Shown piece by piece: positions 1 to 11,639 of a stretch of DNA of 64,000 nt. The notes beneath the pieces were generated by a model, which searched no databases, was not told where the DNA came from, and saw only the letters and a program-made list of their open reading frames with translations. The position numbers and the translations under genes were made by a program. How positions within the stretch are numbered: the stretch's first letter is position 1; each line of letters starts with the position of its first letter. Source of the DNA: Paracyclopina nana. Its lineage: Eukaryota > Arthropoda > Copepoda > Cyclopoida > Cyclopettidae. The DNA lies in contig JAGUCH010000006.1 in NCBI GenBank assembly GCA_019096065.1, positions 2,934,001 to 2,998,000 of the forward strand, in the 5' to 3' direction.

Positions 1-3000
1 ATCCAGATTAAAAAATCGAAGCCTCAGATTTTCCCCAGCTTTGGGTAACCTAGAATTATCAGAAAATTCGGCCCCATCAGTAAAAGAATTTTTTAACATA
101 TTTTTTTCGTGAAATGGAGGCAGTAGTTATTATATGAACCTTCCCCTGCACTGCGCTGCTCTCAAGTTTGTAATATTCCGAAAGGATAAACGTAGTCATG
201 AAATATATGGCAGCAGGAGCAAAGCGTAGCTATTTTACATACTATACCAATAATAAATATGAGACGTCAAAAGGAAGGAAAAAAGCTGCAAATTCATGGC
301 TGATTTGAGTCGAACAATCGAGTGCATTATTGACAAAAATATTGTATCCATTCATGTATCAATTGTATGACAAGTGCCACAGAGCAATGTATTTTTTCCT
401 AACAAATCAAGAAAACAATTATTCATTATCTACCATTTCACTTTAATTATAGTCATATGTTTGAAAACGTTAATTTTTGGTGAAATACAGCAAAATGTCA
501 AGGTTGCGGGAGAAAGTCCCTTGGGACCTCATTTTAGATAATCTCAACTCATTTCTCTCAACGAGTGTGACAGCAGACTTTTTCACTTTGGTCAAAAGTG
601 ACTGAGTGGTGACACACAACAGCTTGAGGACTCATTAGTGTCAAATATACAACTTTTCTTCCTCTGGACAAAACTGAAACTCTCAGACCACATATCAGCC
701 TTTTAGGAATTGTTTTGTAGTGAATGTTAGTGTAATGTTCATATTTAGCCTATATTAAGAAAAATTAATTTGAAAATTGCCAGTTCTCCCAAAAATTGTC
801 AGCAACACAAATATGCAATGTGAATTATCAATCTAAAGAAAATCCTTTTTTCCTGTTTTGTGAAGCGAAAATAGTATTTTGCCATATCGTTGGCTAGTTT
901 TTAATTTACTCTAACAAATTACTGAGCAGATTGAACATGTGAGTCAAGCTGGTGCCCAATGCTTCTAGCAGCATAAGCATAGAAGAAATTATTAGCAAAA
1001 TCCGAGCTCATTTGGAATTCAGCTCAAGTATTGGCATGGCACCAGATGTCAATAGTAGTACTATGCTATATGCTGATAACTTGAACATAGTATGAAACAA
1101 TCACAAAAAAGAAAGCCCAAACAATCTTGAGGTTTCCTCAACTCATCATCTTTATAGTAAAAGATTTTTCCTCTTGAGTAGCACAGTTGGTCATTTTCAC
1201 CCCAAATGTTTGGTCATAAAAAAGCACTTGGTGGGGAGAAACCTCCTTTTTCTTCAGCTGTCATACTTCTACTGTAGAAGAAGTGGTGAAAGCTCTTTGG
1301 AACAACAAAGTGGCCATGTCATTCATCCGTAAGATGGGGTTCTAACAACTTTTTTGACCATATATATAGGGGGAGACTTGAAGACAAAAGTGAGATGTTT
1401 CTAGACCAATTACTGCCTTATTGACCGTGACAGATGATGTCTGAGCTAAAGCCATGGCTGCACAGAATGCACCAAAAACCTACATTCAATAGCAGAGTTG
1501 TCTTCCCAATAAATGGGACTCAAACTGAATTAGCTTGAATAAGTTTGAGGAAAATTAGCCTAGTAGGGGACTATAAATAATTTTATAAAAAAAGAACCAC
1601 CAAAACGTCTTAATGACCTTGTTAAAAACATTGAAAAAAGAAAACCAAGTTTTTCAAATTGTTGAAATGCCAAGCTTTCAAAAAAAATTGTAATGTCAGT
1701 AAGGTTTCATTTCACAAGCCATCTATATGAAAAAAACATCGTTCAATAATTCATTGGTGGCTCAAAATGTATATGCATGCATGGCTACATTCAATTTGAG
1801 CATTGTCACGTGGTGACAACTGAGGGGCGTGTGTATTTTTGTCATCATCTCAGCTTTCAGGCAAATCAAATTATTCTGAATTGTTCTTTCTTCCAGTTGG
1901 GTGATTTAAAACGTGACAGAGGAAGTGGGACACATGTAAAACAATCCTCAGAGTCATTTGTCAACTTTGCCCCCCTCTTTCCAGCCAAGATTTGAGGACA
2001 AGAAAAGTCCACAAAAATAATGAATCAACCTGATCAGAGAGGATTGTAAAGAAATTGGAGTATTCTCTCCGCTCTCTTGACCATCTCACCAGTCCAGAGA
2101 CTCTAAAACTTTACAACATGTGCATCAAGAGCTTTGAAAAGAGAGAGAGAGGGAGACAGTATACTACTTTTACTTTATTGGAGATCACAAAACTGACCCT
2201 ATACTAGGTTCCTATTTAACCGTGCGCAAGAACTAATACTTCCAGCACAGCGCGGTAGCTCAAAAGAGAAGACACGTTGTCGCGACTCTGACCGATCTCT
2301 ATCTCAGGAACTAATTGGCCAATTTCCAAATTTCCACCGACCTTGACATGCTTTGGGGATGTGGAATCACTTTTATTTAATGGCATTTCCTAGTCCAACA
2401 AAGATTTCATGCCAGATTAGTAGGCTCTTTGTTTGGCTACAGCCAGTATTTTTTCAAAAATGTCCAGCTTGTGTTGTGCATCATTGAAGAGTTTACAACT
2501 TGCTGCACTACAACTCTGTAAAGTGACGACAGCCTAGTAATAGCTAGTGGACTAGAGTAGTAGATCAAAATCAGTAAAATGTCATAAAAAGCTGTCTGTG
2601 CCAAAATAGACCCAGCTGAGGTGACTCAAGTCATTGTGGAAATTGGATGCAATTTGGTGTGTGTTGTGTGTGAGAGATGTTATCTGGCCCATTTTAAGGA
2701 GGTGAAGTGGTTGTATACCACTACTACACCAGCTGAGCTCCTAAAGGAGATCTCAGCTAAAAATTGGCCCTCCTCAAAGCATGCTCGTGCAATTGAGTCA
2801 CGGATTAAAATGTCAAGCTAGCTTCTCAAGTTCACTTTTCAAACTGTGCACACACACTATACAAAAAAATGGCCACTTTTTCCTAAGGCTGCAGCATCAA
2901 GAGCAAAAACTGCTGCTGCAACTACAACTCTATCAGGGGCTTCTACTGTTATGGTGTATTTAAGTCTCTTTTGCGTCATGCTTCAAATGGCTTTAAGCCA

Positions 3001-6000
3001 GACACTAAGCCAGTATCATGGACTTTGGCACTAATAAAACCTACTTTTCATCCCCCTCTAGGATGATTAGGCAAATCAGCCTGGCTCTAAGTGGCCTGGC
3101 TCCAGCTAAATCAGTCAATTTTACCGCTCACTTTCGAATGCTCCTTTTCGGGGTAGGGCTCCCCGCCAATTTGCTGTGGTCATTCTCTTTTCCCACCAAA
3201 TATGGATGCATCATCCATCTTATTAGATATCAATATCTGGATAATCGCACAGATTGTCCCAATCTGATGACAACTGCTGTTCTGTTGTAGGGATCAAGTT
3301 GTTGGTAGACAACAGAGTAGCTGCTAATATTAGGGTCAACGGTGAATGACAATGGGGCTTATCCTGCCAATCGGAAGTAATTGGCTTATTGATTACAGTA
3401 GTTGTAGTGGAACGCCTTTCTTTCCCCTTTTGCAACGTCTGTCTGCATGCTGCCTGTCATTGACATCGGTTAAATGCTGGCTAATTTGGCCATTAACTAA
3501 ACATGGCAGCGAGCAGCAAACCACTTTAAAAGTGTGCAGATTTCCCTTCTTCATGTGAATGCCCCATTTTGCCTCTTAACTGCTTCAATGATCCCCATGG
3601 GGATAGTTCCCTATAAGTCATCCTATTGGAGAGTAGTTGCTTCCCATTAACCTCCCCTACTTTACCACAAACATTCTGGCTTGTTTGCATACCAAGCTTC
3701 ACTGTGAACAATTTCTCAAGAATCTCTGCCATAGCAAGGTTAGGGGGCGCATGCTTCTTTTTTCAGGCACTTTAGCAGGTAACATTGGAAGAAAACTACT
3801 GAGTACAAAGTAGTGCCTCTTCTAATCATAATTGATTCGCATATTAGTATGAGGATTATGACGTTTGTTTCATCACGGATTATGCTTAATCCAGCGTAAA
3901 TACACGAGCCACTAATTAACGCTTTCGATTGTTCCCTTTTGGATACGGTTCTTGTTTGCAGTGCGGCTCTATAAGACTGAGTAGAAGTAGCAAGTTGGCA
4001 AGATAATAAGGAAAAATCTGCGTCATTCGTCGACCCCTCAGCAGCTAGCATAGTTTGGCTATGTGATTTGCATGTGACATTGTGAACTTATGGGGATATA
4101 TGAAGGGATCAACCCGAAGAGGGTCCCAAGTAATAAAACTACTTGGTCCTTTTATCAAAACTTCTCTCTCATCCTCGGCAAGATAAATCTCCAAAGTTTG
4201 ACTCCACAAACCAGACATAAAGGCTAATCCGACCCGAACAAGCCCAATGATTGATCACTTTCTAGCAACTTGTTCGAAAGAAAATATTCTAAAATGTAAA
4301 TTCTTCAAGATTAGCCTGTTTGAAATTCTAAAAAATCACACAAGTTAGAATGACATTTTTGCCTTCTACGAAGGTGCCAAAATGTACGAAACGGCATTTT
4401 CAGCTTATGAGTTTTTATTTGGCATATATTTTTGTAGGAAATTGTTGTACGCTAGCGCGCAATGAAGCTACAAGGTTGCGCGATTCACTAAAAAACATTG
4501 CGCTACGACACTAAACAAATTGACCTATTTCTCAACCCATTTATTAAAGAATTCGAAACTCTTTTGACCTAGCTTTAAAAGGTAAATAATGGCAGCAAAT
4601 TTCAATGATTTTAATAGGAGATTAGTTGTGTTGGTGGGTTGCTTATTGTTACGCAAGCCATTTTGTACTTTTTACAAAATTCTGAGGCACTCTGAGCTGG
4701 GAGAGCATAATTGCTTTCAGTGTCAGCCAAGAATCGTGAAAATAGATCATGCAAAAAAGCGTCTCTAAATGTGGCCAGGATGTATAAAATGCCAGAAGCC
4801 AAAAAAAGCATTCGTCCGGAGTGAGCATCAATCATGGAGCAGAAAAAGTGGCCAACTTTGGGATAAAAGATATTTTTTGAGCTCTCCTTTCTGACTGATT
4901 AGTTAGTTAGGCATGACAAAGCTTGATGTGTGCAAATACGGGTTTTTTGGTAGCTGACAGCTTAGTTTAATAAGGATTTTGTCCTCACATTTTTGCTATT
5001 TACAAGATTATCATGCAGTTCGCTATGTTATGTGTTAAAAGTCACAACACAATCATGTCAAATGTCCATTTATACAGAAGCCAACAATTGTCCTTAGTTC
5101 CCAATATTTTTGTAAAATAGCTCACAATATCAAATGCTATGACGTCATTTTCAGATCGGCATGCAGTATAAAGTGTTTTTAAAACATGCTCAGCTCAATA
5201 GAAAAAAAGATGTGCAAAACTTTTTGCTGTACCTGGAGTCCTTCGTCGTGATGGCTCTTGGGTAAAATATTGCTCTTGGGCTCGCCAACAGGAAAAGGCC
5301 AATAAAATTGCTATAGTTGATGAAGGTCCCAGGGAGGATGGTGATGACGCAATCAAAGTTGGCGAAAACGCTGATGCTGGTGACAAGGATGCCGATGTGA
5401 GCAGAATGAGCCGTTCTCGGCAAACGTGAGCTCAGTCAAGAATTGCAAAGTCATTGGGGATTAAATAGGTTATTAAGTTTTTTGCTTCATTTCACTCCTC
5501 ACTCACAATTGCAACAATAACAAACGACTAGCGAGGTTAAAGGAGTAGAGTAAGCAAGTAGCGCATTTGCTGAGCCTACGCTGCTTTTACGTTCCAGTTA
5601 GTTCGTTAAAGTTAGTTCACGCCTACTTTTTTGGTGAATAAGATAGGATTTTTTTTATTATTATATAAAATATGAGTCTGACGCAAATTGCAAGAAAAAA
5701 ACTGCAATGATTCGTAAGTAGCAAGTATTGACGGTAAAATGTTACGTGAAATCACTCAACCTTAGTTAGCTGATTTGAATAAGTGAAGTGGGCGCTATTT
5801 GACTTTTTCGTGAGTATAAGGTCTTAAAACCCGAGCAGTAGATTTTGATGAGTAGAACGTTCTCAAAACTCAGTTCCAAAAACAGCCTAAAGGTGACCGA
5901 CCAGCTTACGTTAGTACGACATCTGCCCATTTTTGTTCCACCGTTTATTATATATAATGTTATGCTGTACTTTATTTGTTAGTTTTACCGAGAAACTATG

Positions 6001-7259
6001 GGCAAATTTTCGCACCGATCGGAGCTGTAGTTTGTGCTGTACTTTAGTTTTTTCCCAATGAAGTTCAGCTGTTGTTGAGAGCGAGATACTCTGATCAAAA
6101 TCTACTGCTCTGTTCTTTACAATCTACTACGAAGTGAAAGGTTGAGAGGCCTTATGGTTTTATCATTGCGCTATTACGTTAGTTGCCACCTTTGAATTGA
6201 AAAAAAAACAGAATAGCGTGCATTCGCTCAATAAAGCTTATAAAGTATTTTTAAATTCTACCTAAGAAATAGGACTTTGATTATGAGCTCTAACTCTAAA
6301 AGTATGATCTCAGAAATACATAAATTGAGGAATAGGAATAGTACTTGGAAATCATCTCCGTTTTGAATCAGATTTGATATTTTCGCTTTTTTAAATCAAT
6401 TGTCCTTGATTTTTGTGCTTTTGCAACAAAAAAATAAATTCAGGAATGCACTTCCTTGACTTTTGAAAAAGAAAAATGTCAAAAAGAAAGAAAGGCTAGT
6501 ATGTGCGTGTGTCTGTTTTTCTTCAAATTTACTGCTTACCCGATCGCCATCTTAATTTTGAGCTGTCTTTGTGCTGTAGAAGAAGTGCTACTTTTGAAAG
6601 CTGTCTTATGTCAATTTGTGCACTTTCACCCCTTGGTAATTTAACAGAAAAAAATATTTGCCCTCCCAGAATCAAGACACAAAAAAGGTAAACGCAAATT
6701 TAGAGAGAGACCATGAAAATGACGGTTGCACATGGAGAGGGAAAAGTTTTAGTGGTATCCCATAAAACAGCTACCCCTTAATGCTTTTTATCCATAAAAA
6801 GGAGCTTTTTCCGCCGATTAAAAAGACCCATGATGCACCCACTTTGCCCCTCTCTAGCTTGGAGTGAACACGCCCTTCGAACACAGTCTCTACTATAATC
6901 GATGACTTACCAAAAAAGTGCAATATAGTTTAAATGTCACCTACCGAAAATATTCAAAACAACTTACGAAAATATTTTAAAAACAGTACTTTGAAAGCGT
7001 GTAAAAACGCATTGGCTAGTTCACGTTGTCTACCTTTTTTGGGGATTTTTGTTATTATTTTGGCCTTTTTTGGTATGCGAACCGAGCATAAAACACTAAA
7101 AGCTGATTTGAGACCTCTTTAGGGTCTTTTAAAGGACTGTACTCCCAACTAAGAATCCACTTTTCTCCATTTATCGCAGGAATATTCGAAAATTTGAGCC
7201 ATTTTTGATGGATGCATTTGATGAAGATTACTCAGATACCTTTGACAAGGGATGAGTGT
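1..7259. other. Gene-free AT-rich sequence upstream of the satellite block
   Basis: I see no convincing gene here. Open frames are short (about 60-100 codons), lack recognisable domains and are broken on all sides. A (GA)-rich run lies near 2,139-2,156. The stretch from about 480 to 1,500 has a faint look of decayed coding DNA but I cannot match it to any family. A foldback-like element at 5,833-6,110 is listed separately. It could contain exons of an upstream gene that I cannot recognise. Confidence 0.5.
5833..6110. mobile_element. Candidate foldback/MITE-like element, 278 bp
   Basis: The 17-base sequence GAGCAGTAGATTTTGAT at 5,833-5,849 recurs as its exact reverse complement at 6,094-6,110. 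The interior has no coding potential and also repeats a short CTGTACTTTA motif twice. Terminal inverted repeats around a short non-coding core suggest a non-autonomous DNA transposon. I could not see a clear target-site duplication and no second copy lies in the window, so the call is tentative. Confidence 0.4.
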
Positions 7260-8570
7260 AAGAAAGTAATTTGAAAATTTGATCGCGCGATATCCCGCCA
7301 CGAAAGCCCCCTTTTCCCCCTGCTACTTGTCGCTTCTTCATCTCCGGGACACGCGCGCGCGTGCGCACGTTGACACGCGCTTCTTTGAGCCCGGCCAGCA
7401 ACGACGACACTCAGCTTTCTTTCTGCCTTGCTTTGGCACTGAAACGAGCCAGCAAACCTAGGGCAAATGCAAGATCATTTTTTGCACAATTTTTTGAATT
7501 ATTTTTTTTCCAAGAATGGTTATGGTTTACATGTATGAAGCTTCAGTTATTCCGTTTTTCTTAGGTGAAACGTAATTGTATTTGGAAGTACTCATCCAAT
7601 CCACAAAGCCATTTCGAAGAGAGAACAATCACTCATGTTAAATTAAGGTGAAGTTTTTTCTTGAAGGACTTATCAAGAACCCTAGAAACGATACAAATCT
7701 TGTTATCAGCAAGATGGACGAAACTAGTTTTTTTAAAGGATAAAAATCCCCAAAATTGGACAAAATGAGATGGAAGACCAAAAAATGAGTGACAAAATTC
7801 CTTTTCGCCTCTAGGAGAAATGGCCAAAAATTACCCAAGAAATTATAGAGTTTGATTGTATTTTTGAGTTCGGACCGAGAGTTGCGTTCGAGCCTACGTT
7901 TGATGTTGCGGCGCGCGGCGCGAAAAACTGAGAGCTATGAAAACAAGTTAAGACTTCAGTCAACGTTCACCTCTCGCGCGCATCGGAGTAACAGTGTTGA
8001 GAACCAGCTATGTGATGTTCATCTGCCCATAAAACATAAGGTAAGGCGATAAGGCTTAGAAGTGCAATCTTCCCTGACTTGTTTTTGTGCACTCGGTTCA
8101 CTTATTTCCACTTATTTTTCCCAACCCTTCCATGATTTTTCACTGAGAACCAAATCTGATAGTGTCAAAAAGTCGTGAAATTCCTGCCGAAGAAAAGTTG
8201 GGAAAAATAAGAAATTGGTTGTGTGTACTTTTGTGGTTTTTGTAGTGTGAAGCCATTCGCTGCTTTATTTGTGTGCTATTTATTTTGAATGATGGGCAAT
8301 TTCAAGCAATTTTCAATGGTTTGATAATATCTTGAGCTGTTAAGGCTTATTGTCAAAAATTGTTTACTTTCACATAAATTGGACATTGTTGAGCTGTCTG
8401 GTTTGGCATTCGGCAATTTGAAATTTCGCCCTAAGTACAAGTGTGGAATTCCGCGTAATAAAAAGTTCATATAAAAGAGCAGCAAAATGAGATTCTTGCG
8501 TGGAATTTACAATGGTAAGAGATGTCACGCGCGTTGCTTTTTACGATCATGGCGCCACCTAGCGGTGAAA
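7260..8570 (+). promoter_or_regulatory. CpG-rich zone with splice-donor-like sites; candidate upstream promoter/first exon
   Basis: Three clusters of CG dinucleotides stand out from AT-rich surroundings: about 7,280-7,400 (including an alternating CG/TG run near 7,351-7,372), 7,875-7,990 and 8,525-8,570. Two strong donor-like sites follow: AAG|GTAAGG at 8,040/8,041 and ATG|GTAAGA at 8,514/8,515. The first teneurin exon I can support starts at an acceptor (24,210), so at least one exon must lie upstream; this zone is a reasonable place for it. No transcript evidence is available, and the CpG clusters could equally belong to an unrelated gene or a repeat. Confidence 0.25.
8552..8565 (-). promoter_or_regulatory. 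CTCF-like motif
   Basis: The reverse strand reads CCGCTAGGTGGCGC, which fits the conserved animal CTCF core (CCNNNAGRKGGCGC). It lies about 350 bp before the left end of the satellite block. This is a motif match only. Confidence 0.4.
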
Positions 8571-9423
8571 TCGAGTTTTATTACCCATCACGCTTCTTAT
8601 CTGAGTTTTTTTTTGGAAAATCACTTTAGCCATAAAAAAGTGAACATTCAGCATCACGGTTTTGGTTATAAAGTCGGTTTTTCCTTCAGCCCTCCTCCAT
8701 TCTATTTTATGGCCATCTAAGGAATGGCTTGATGACAAAAAAGTGCCCATTTTTCTCCGGTTCTGAGACAGGCTTTTTTATTTAAAAGCTTTTCTATAGA
8801 TTTGCAGGTGAACAGCTCCCTCACCCCCTCCAAAGCAATACTATTTTTCAATGAGCTTTTAGCTAGCAAATATAGTAGTACACTTTTTTGTATCTGGTGT
8901 TCCTCATATGACGGTTACTGGGACATGGCGTCCTAATAGCGCTACATAAAAAATGCGATCTTGGGCTATTGGGACGGGCTATTGGGACATTTTCTAAAAA
9001 CGTGTTTTTCTGGCTATTTGGACCCCCCTGATTAATTTAAACCTAAAACTAAAATGTCCCAATAGTGTCATGAAAATTGCAAAAAATGCACATGCTCTAT
9101 TTTTAATTTTTGATTATCACGCAACCTTTCCCACTAAAACGTGTGCATTTGTCCCAATAAAGCATGTGCATTTTTGAAAATAAACATGAATTATTAGGAC
9201 TTAATGTAGACTCATGAAATTAAGTCAAATTAAGTATTAAGGATAAAAAGGGACAAATAAGCTCACTAAAACATAGGTTTATTAATTAAAAAGTCTTGAA
9301 GCTTTAGAATAACTGGAATTTTTAAAATGTCCCAACAAGGAGTGTGCATTATTTGCCTTGAACAAGTTACTCAAGCCATACAGCTGACATAGCAGAACTG
9401 ACACAAATTATGCTCAGTAACTT

Positions 9424-11637
9424 TTTGTGACTCATTTTTTGACTAAGGGACCATTTTGGATTATCTTTGAACATAATGTCAAGTCCACTTGAGGCAAAAA
9501 GGCTTTTTGAAGGAATGTCCCAACAAAGAGTGTGCATTTTTCTACTTGGCCAAGCTAGAAATGTTTCTGGTACTTGAGTCAAGTTTGCCTAAATGACTCA
9601 AATTGAAGACTTTGACCATCTATGACTCATTTTATGACTCAGGGACCATTTTGGACCATCTTTTAACATAATGTCAAGTACACTTGAGGCAAAAAGGCTC
9701 TTTGAAGGAATGTCCCAATAAAGGGTGTGCATTTTCCTACTTGTCCAAGCTAGCAACTCAAACTTCAGAAATGTTTCTGGTACATGAGTCAAGTTTGCCT
9801 AAATGACTCAAATTGAAGACTTTGACCATCTATGACTCATTTTATGACTCTGGGACCATTTTGGACCACCTTTTAACAATATGTCAAGTCTACTTGAGGC
9901 AAAAAGGCTCTTTGAAAGAATGTCTCAACAAAGAGTGTGCATTTTTCTACTTGACCAAGCTAGCAACTCAAACTTCAGAAATGATTCTGGTACTTGAGTC
10001 AAGTTTGCCTAAAGCTCAAATTGAAGACTTTGACCATCTATGACTCATTTAATGACTCTGGGACCATTTTGGACCATCTTTTAACATAATGTCAAGTCCA
10101 CTTGAGGCAAAAAGGCTCTTTGAAGGAATGTCCCAACAAAGAGTGTGCATTTTTCTACTTGTCCAAGCTAGCTACTCAAATTTCAGAAATGATTCTGGTA
10201 CATGAGTCAAGTTTGCCTAAATGACTCAAATTGAAGACTTTGACCATCTATGACTCATTTTATGACTCTGGGACCATTTTGGACCACCTTTTAACAATAT
10301 GTCAAGTCTACTTGAGGCAAAAAGGCTCTTTGAAAGAATGTCTCAACAAAGAGTGTGCATTTTTCTACTTGACCAAGCTAGCAACTCAAACTTCAGAAAT
10401 GATTCTGGTACTTGAGTCAAGTTTGCCTAAAGCTCAAATTGAAGACTTTGACCATCTATGACTCATTTAATGACTCTGGGACCATTTTGGACCATCTTTT
10501 AACATAATGTCAAGTCCACTTGAGGCAAAAAGGCTCTTTGAAGGAATGTCCCAACAAAGAGTGTGCATTTTTCTACTTGTCCAAGCTAGCTACTCAAATT
10601 TCAGAAATGATTCTGGTACATGAGTCAAGTTTGCCTAAATGACTCAAATTGAAGACTTTGAACATCTATGACTCATTTTATGACTCAGGGACCATTTTGG
10701 ACCATCTTTTAACATTATGTCAAGTCCACTCGAGGCAAAAAGGCTCTTTGAAGGAATGTCCCAACAAAGAGTGTGCATTTTTCTACTTGGCCAAGCTAGA
10801 AACTCAAACTTCAGAAATGATTCTGGTACATGAGTCAAGTTTGCCTAAATGACTCAAATTGAAGACTTTGACCATCTATGACTCATTTTATGACTCTGGG
10901 ACCATTTTGGACCATCTTTTAACATAATGTCAAGTCCACTTGAGGCAAAAAGGCTCTTTGAAGGAATGTCCCAACAAAGAGTGTGCATTTTTCTACTTGG
11001 CCAAGCTAGAAACTCAAACTTCAGAAATGATTCTGGTACATGAGTCAAGTTTGCCTAAATGACTCAAATTGAAGACTCATTTTATGACTCTGGGACCATT
11101 TTGGACCATCTTTTAACATAATGTCAAGTACACTTGAGGCAAAAAGGCTCTTTGAAGGAATGTCCCAACAAAGAGTGTGCATTTTTCTACTTGGCCAAGC
11201 TAGAAACTCAAACTTCAGAAATGATTCTGGTACATGAGTCAAGTTTGCCTAAATGACTCAAATTGAAGACTTTGACCATCTATGACTCATTTTATGACTC
11301 TGGGACCATTTTGGACCATCTTTTAACATAATGTCAAGTACACTTGAGGCAAAAAGGCTCTTTGAAGGAATGTCCCAACAAAGAGTGTGCATTTTCCTAC
11401 TTGTCCAAGCTAGCAACTCAAACTTCAGAAATGTTTCTGGTACTTGAGTCAAGTTTACCTAAATGACTCAAATTGAAGACTTTGACCATCTATGACTCAT
11501 TTTATGACTCAGGGACCATTTTGGACCACCTTTAAACAATATGTCAAGTCTACTTGAGCCAAAAAGGCTCTTTGAAGGAATGTCCCAACAAAGAGTGTGC
11601 AATTTCCTACTTGGCCAAGCAACCAACTCAAACTTCA
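9424..11637. repeat. Tandem array A, about 210-bp unit, about 11 copies
   Basis: A unit of about 210 bp containing GACTCATTTTATGACTC, GGGACCATTTTGGACC and GTCCCAACAAAGAGTGTG repeats head to tail about eleven times. Single units of about 194 and 208 bp reflect small deletions. The dimer starting near 9,813 is repeated with no difference I can see at 10,231 (418-bp shift), showing a recent higher-order duplication. A diverged half-unit with the GTCCCAACAAGGAGTGTGC motif lies just upstream near 9,329. Open frames of about 64 codons in successive units are a by-product of repetition. Confidence 0.9.
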
Positions 11638-11639
11638 AT

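Noticed and set aside
2621-2821. 66-codon frame with several cysteines
   Set aside because: Cysteine spacing fits no zinc-binding or secreted family, and no splice context supports it.
8470-8477. TATA box ATATAAAA
   Set aside because: It is only about 15 bp before the ATG at 8,487, too close for a usual start site about 30 bp downstream.
9367-11452. Series of similar 64-77 codon frames on both strands
   Set aside because: One frame per satellite unit; they drift with unit mutations and have no protein features.
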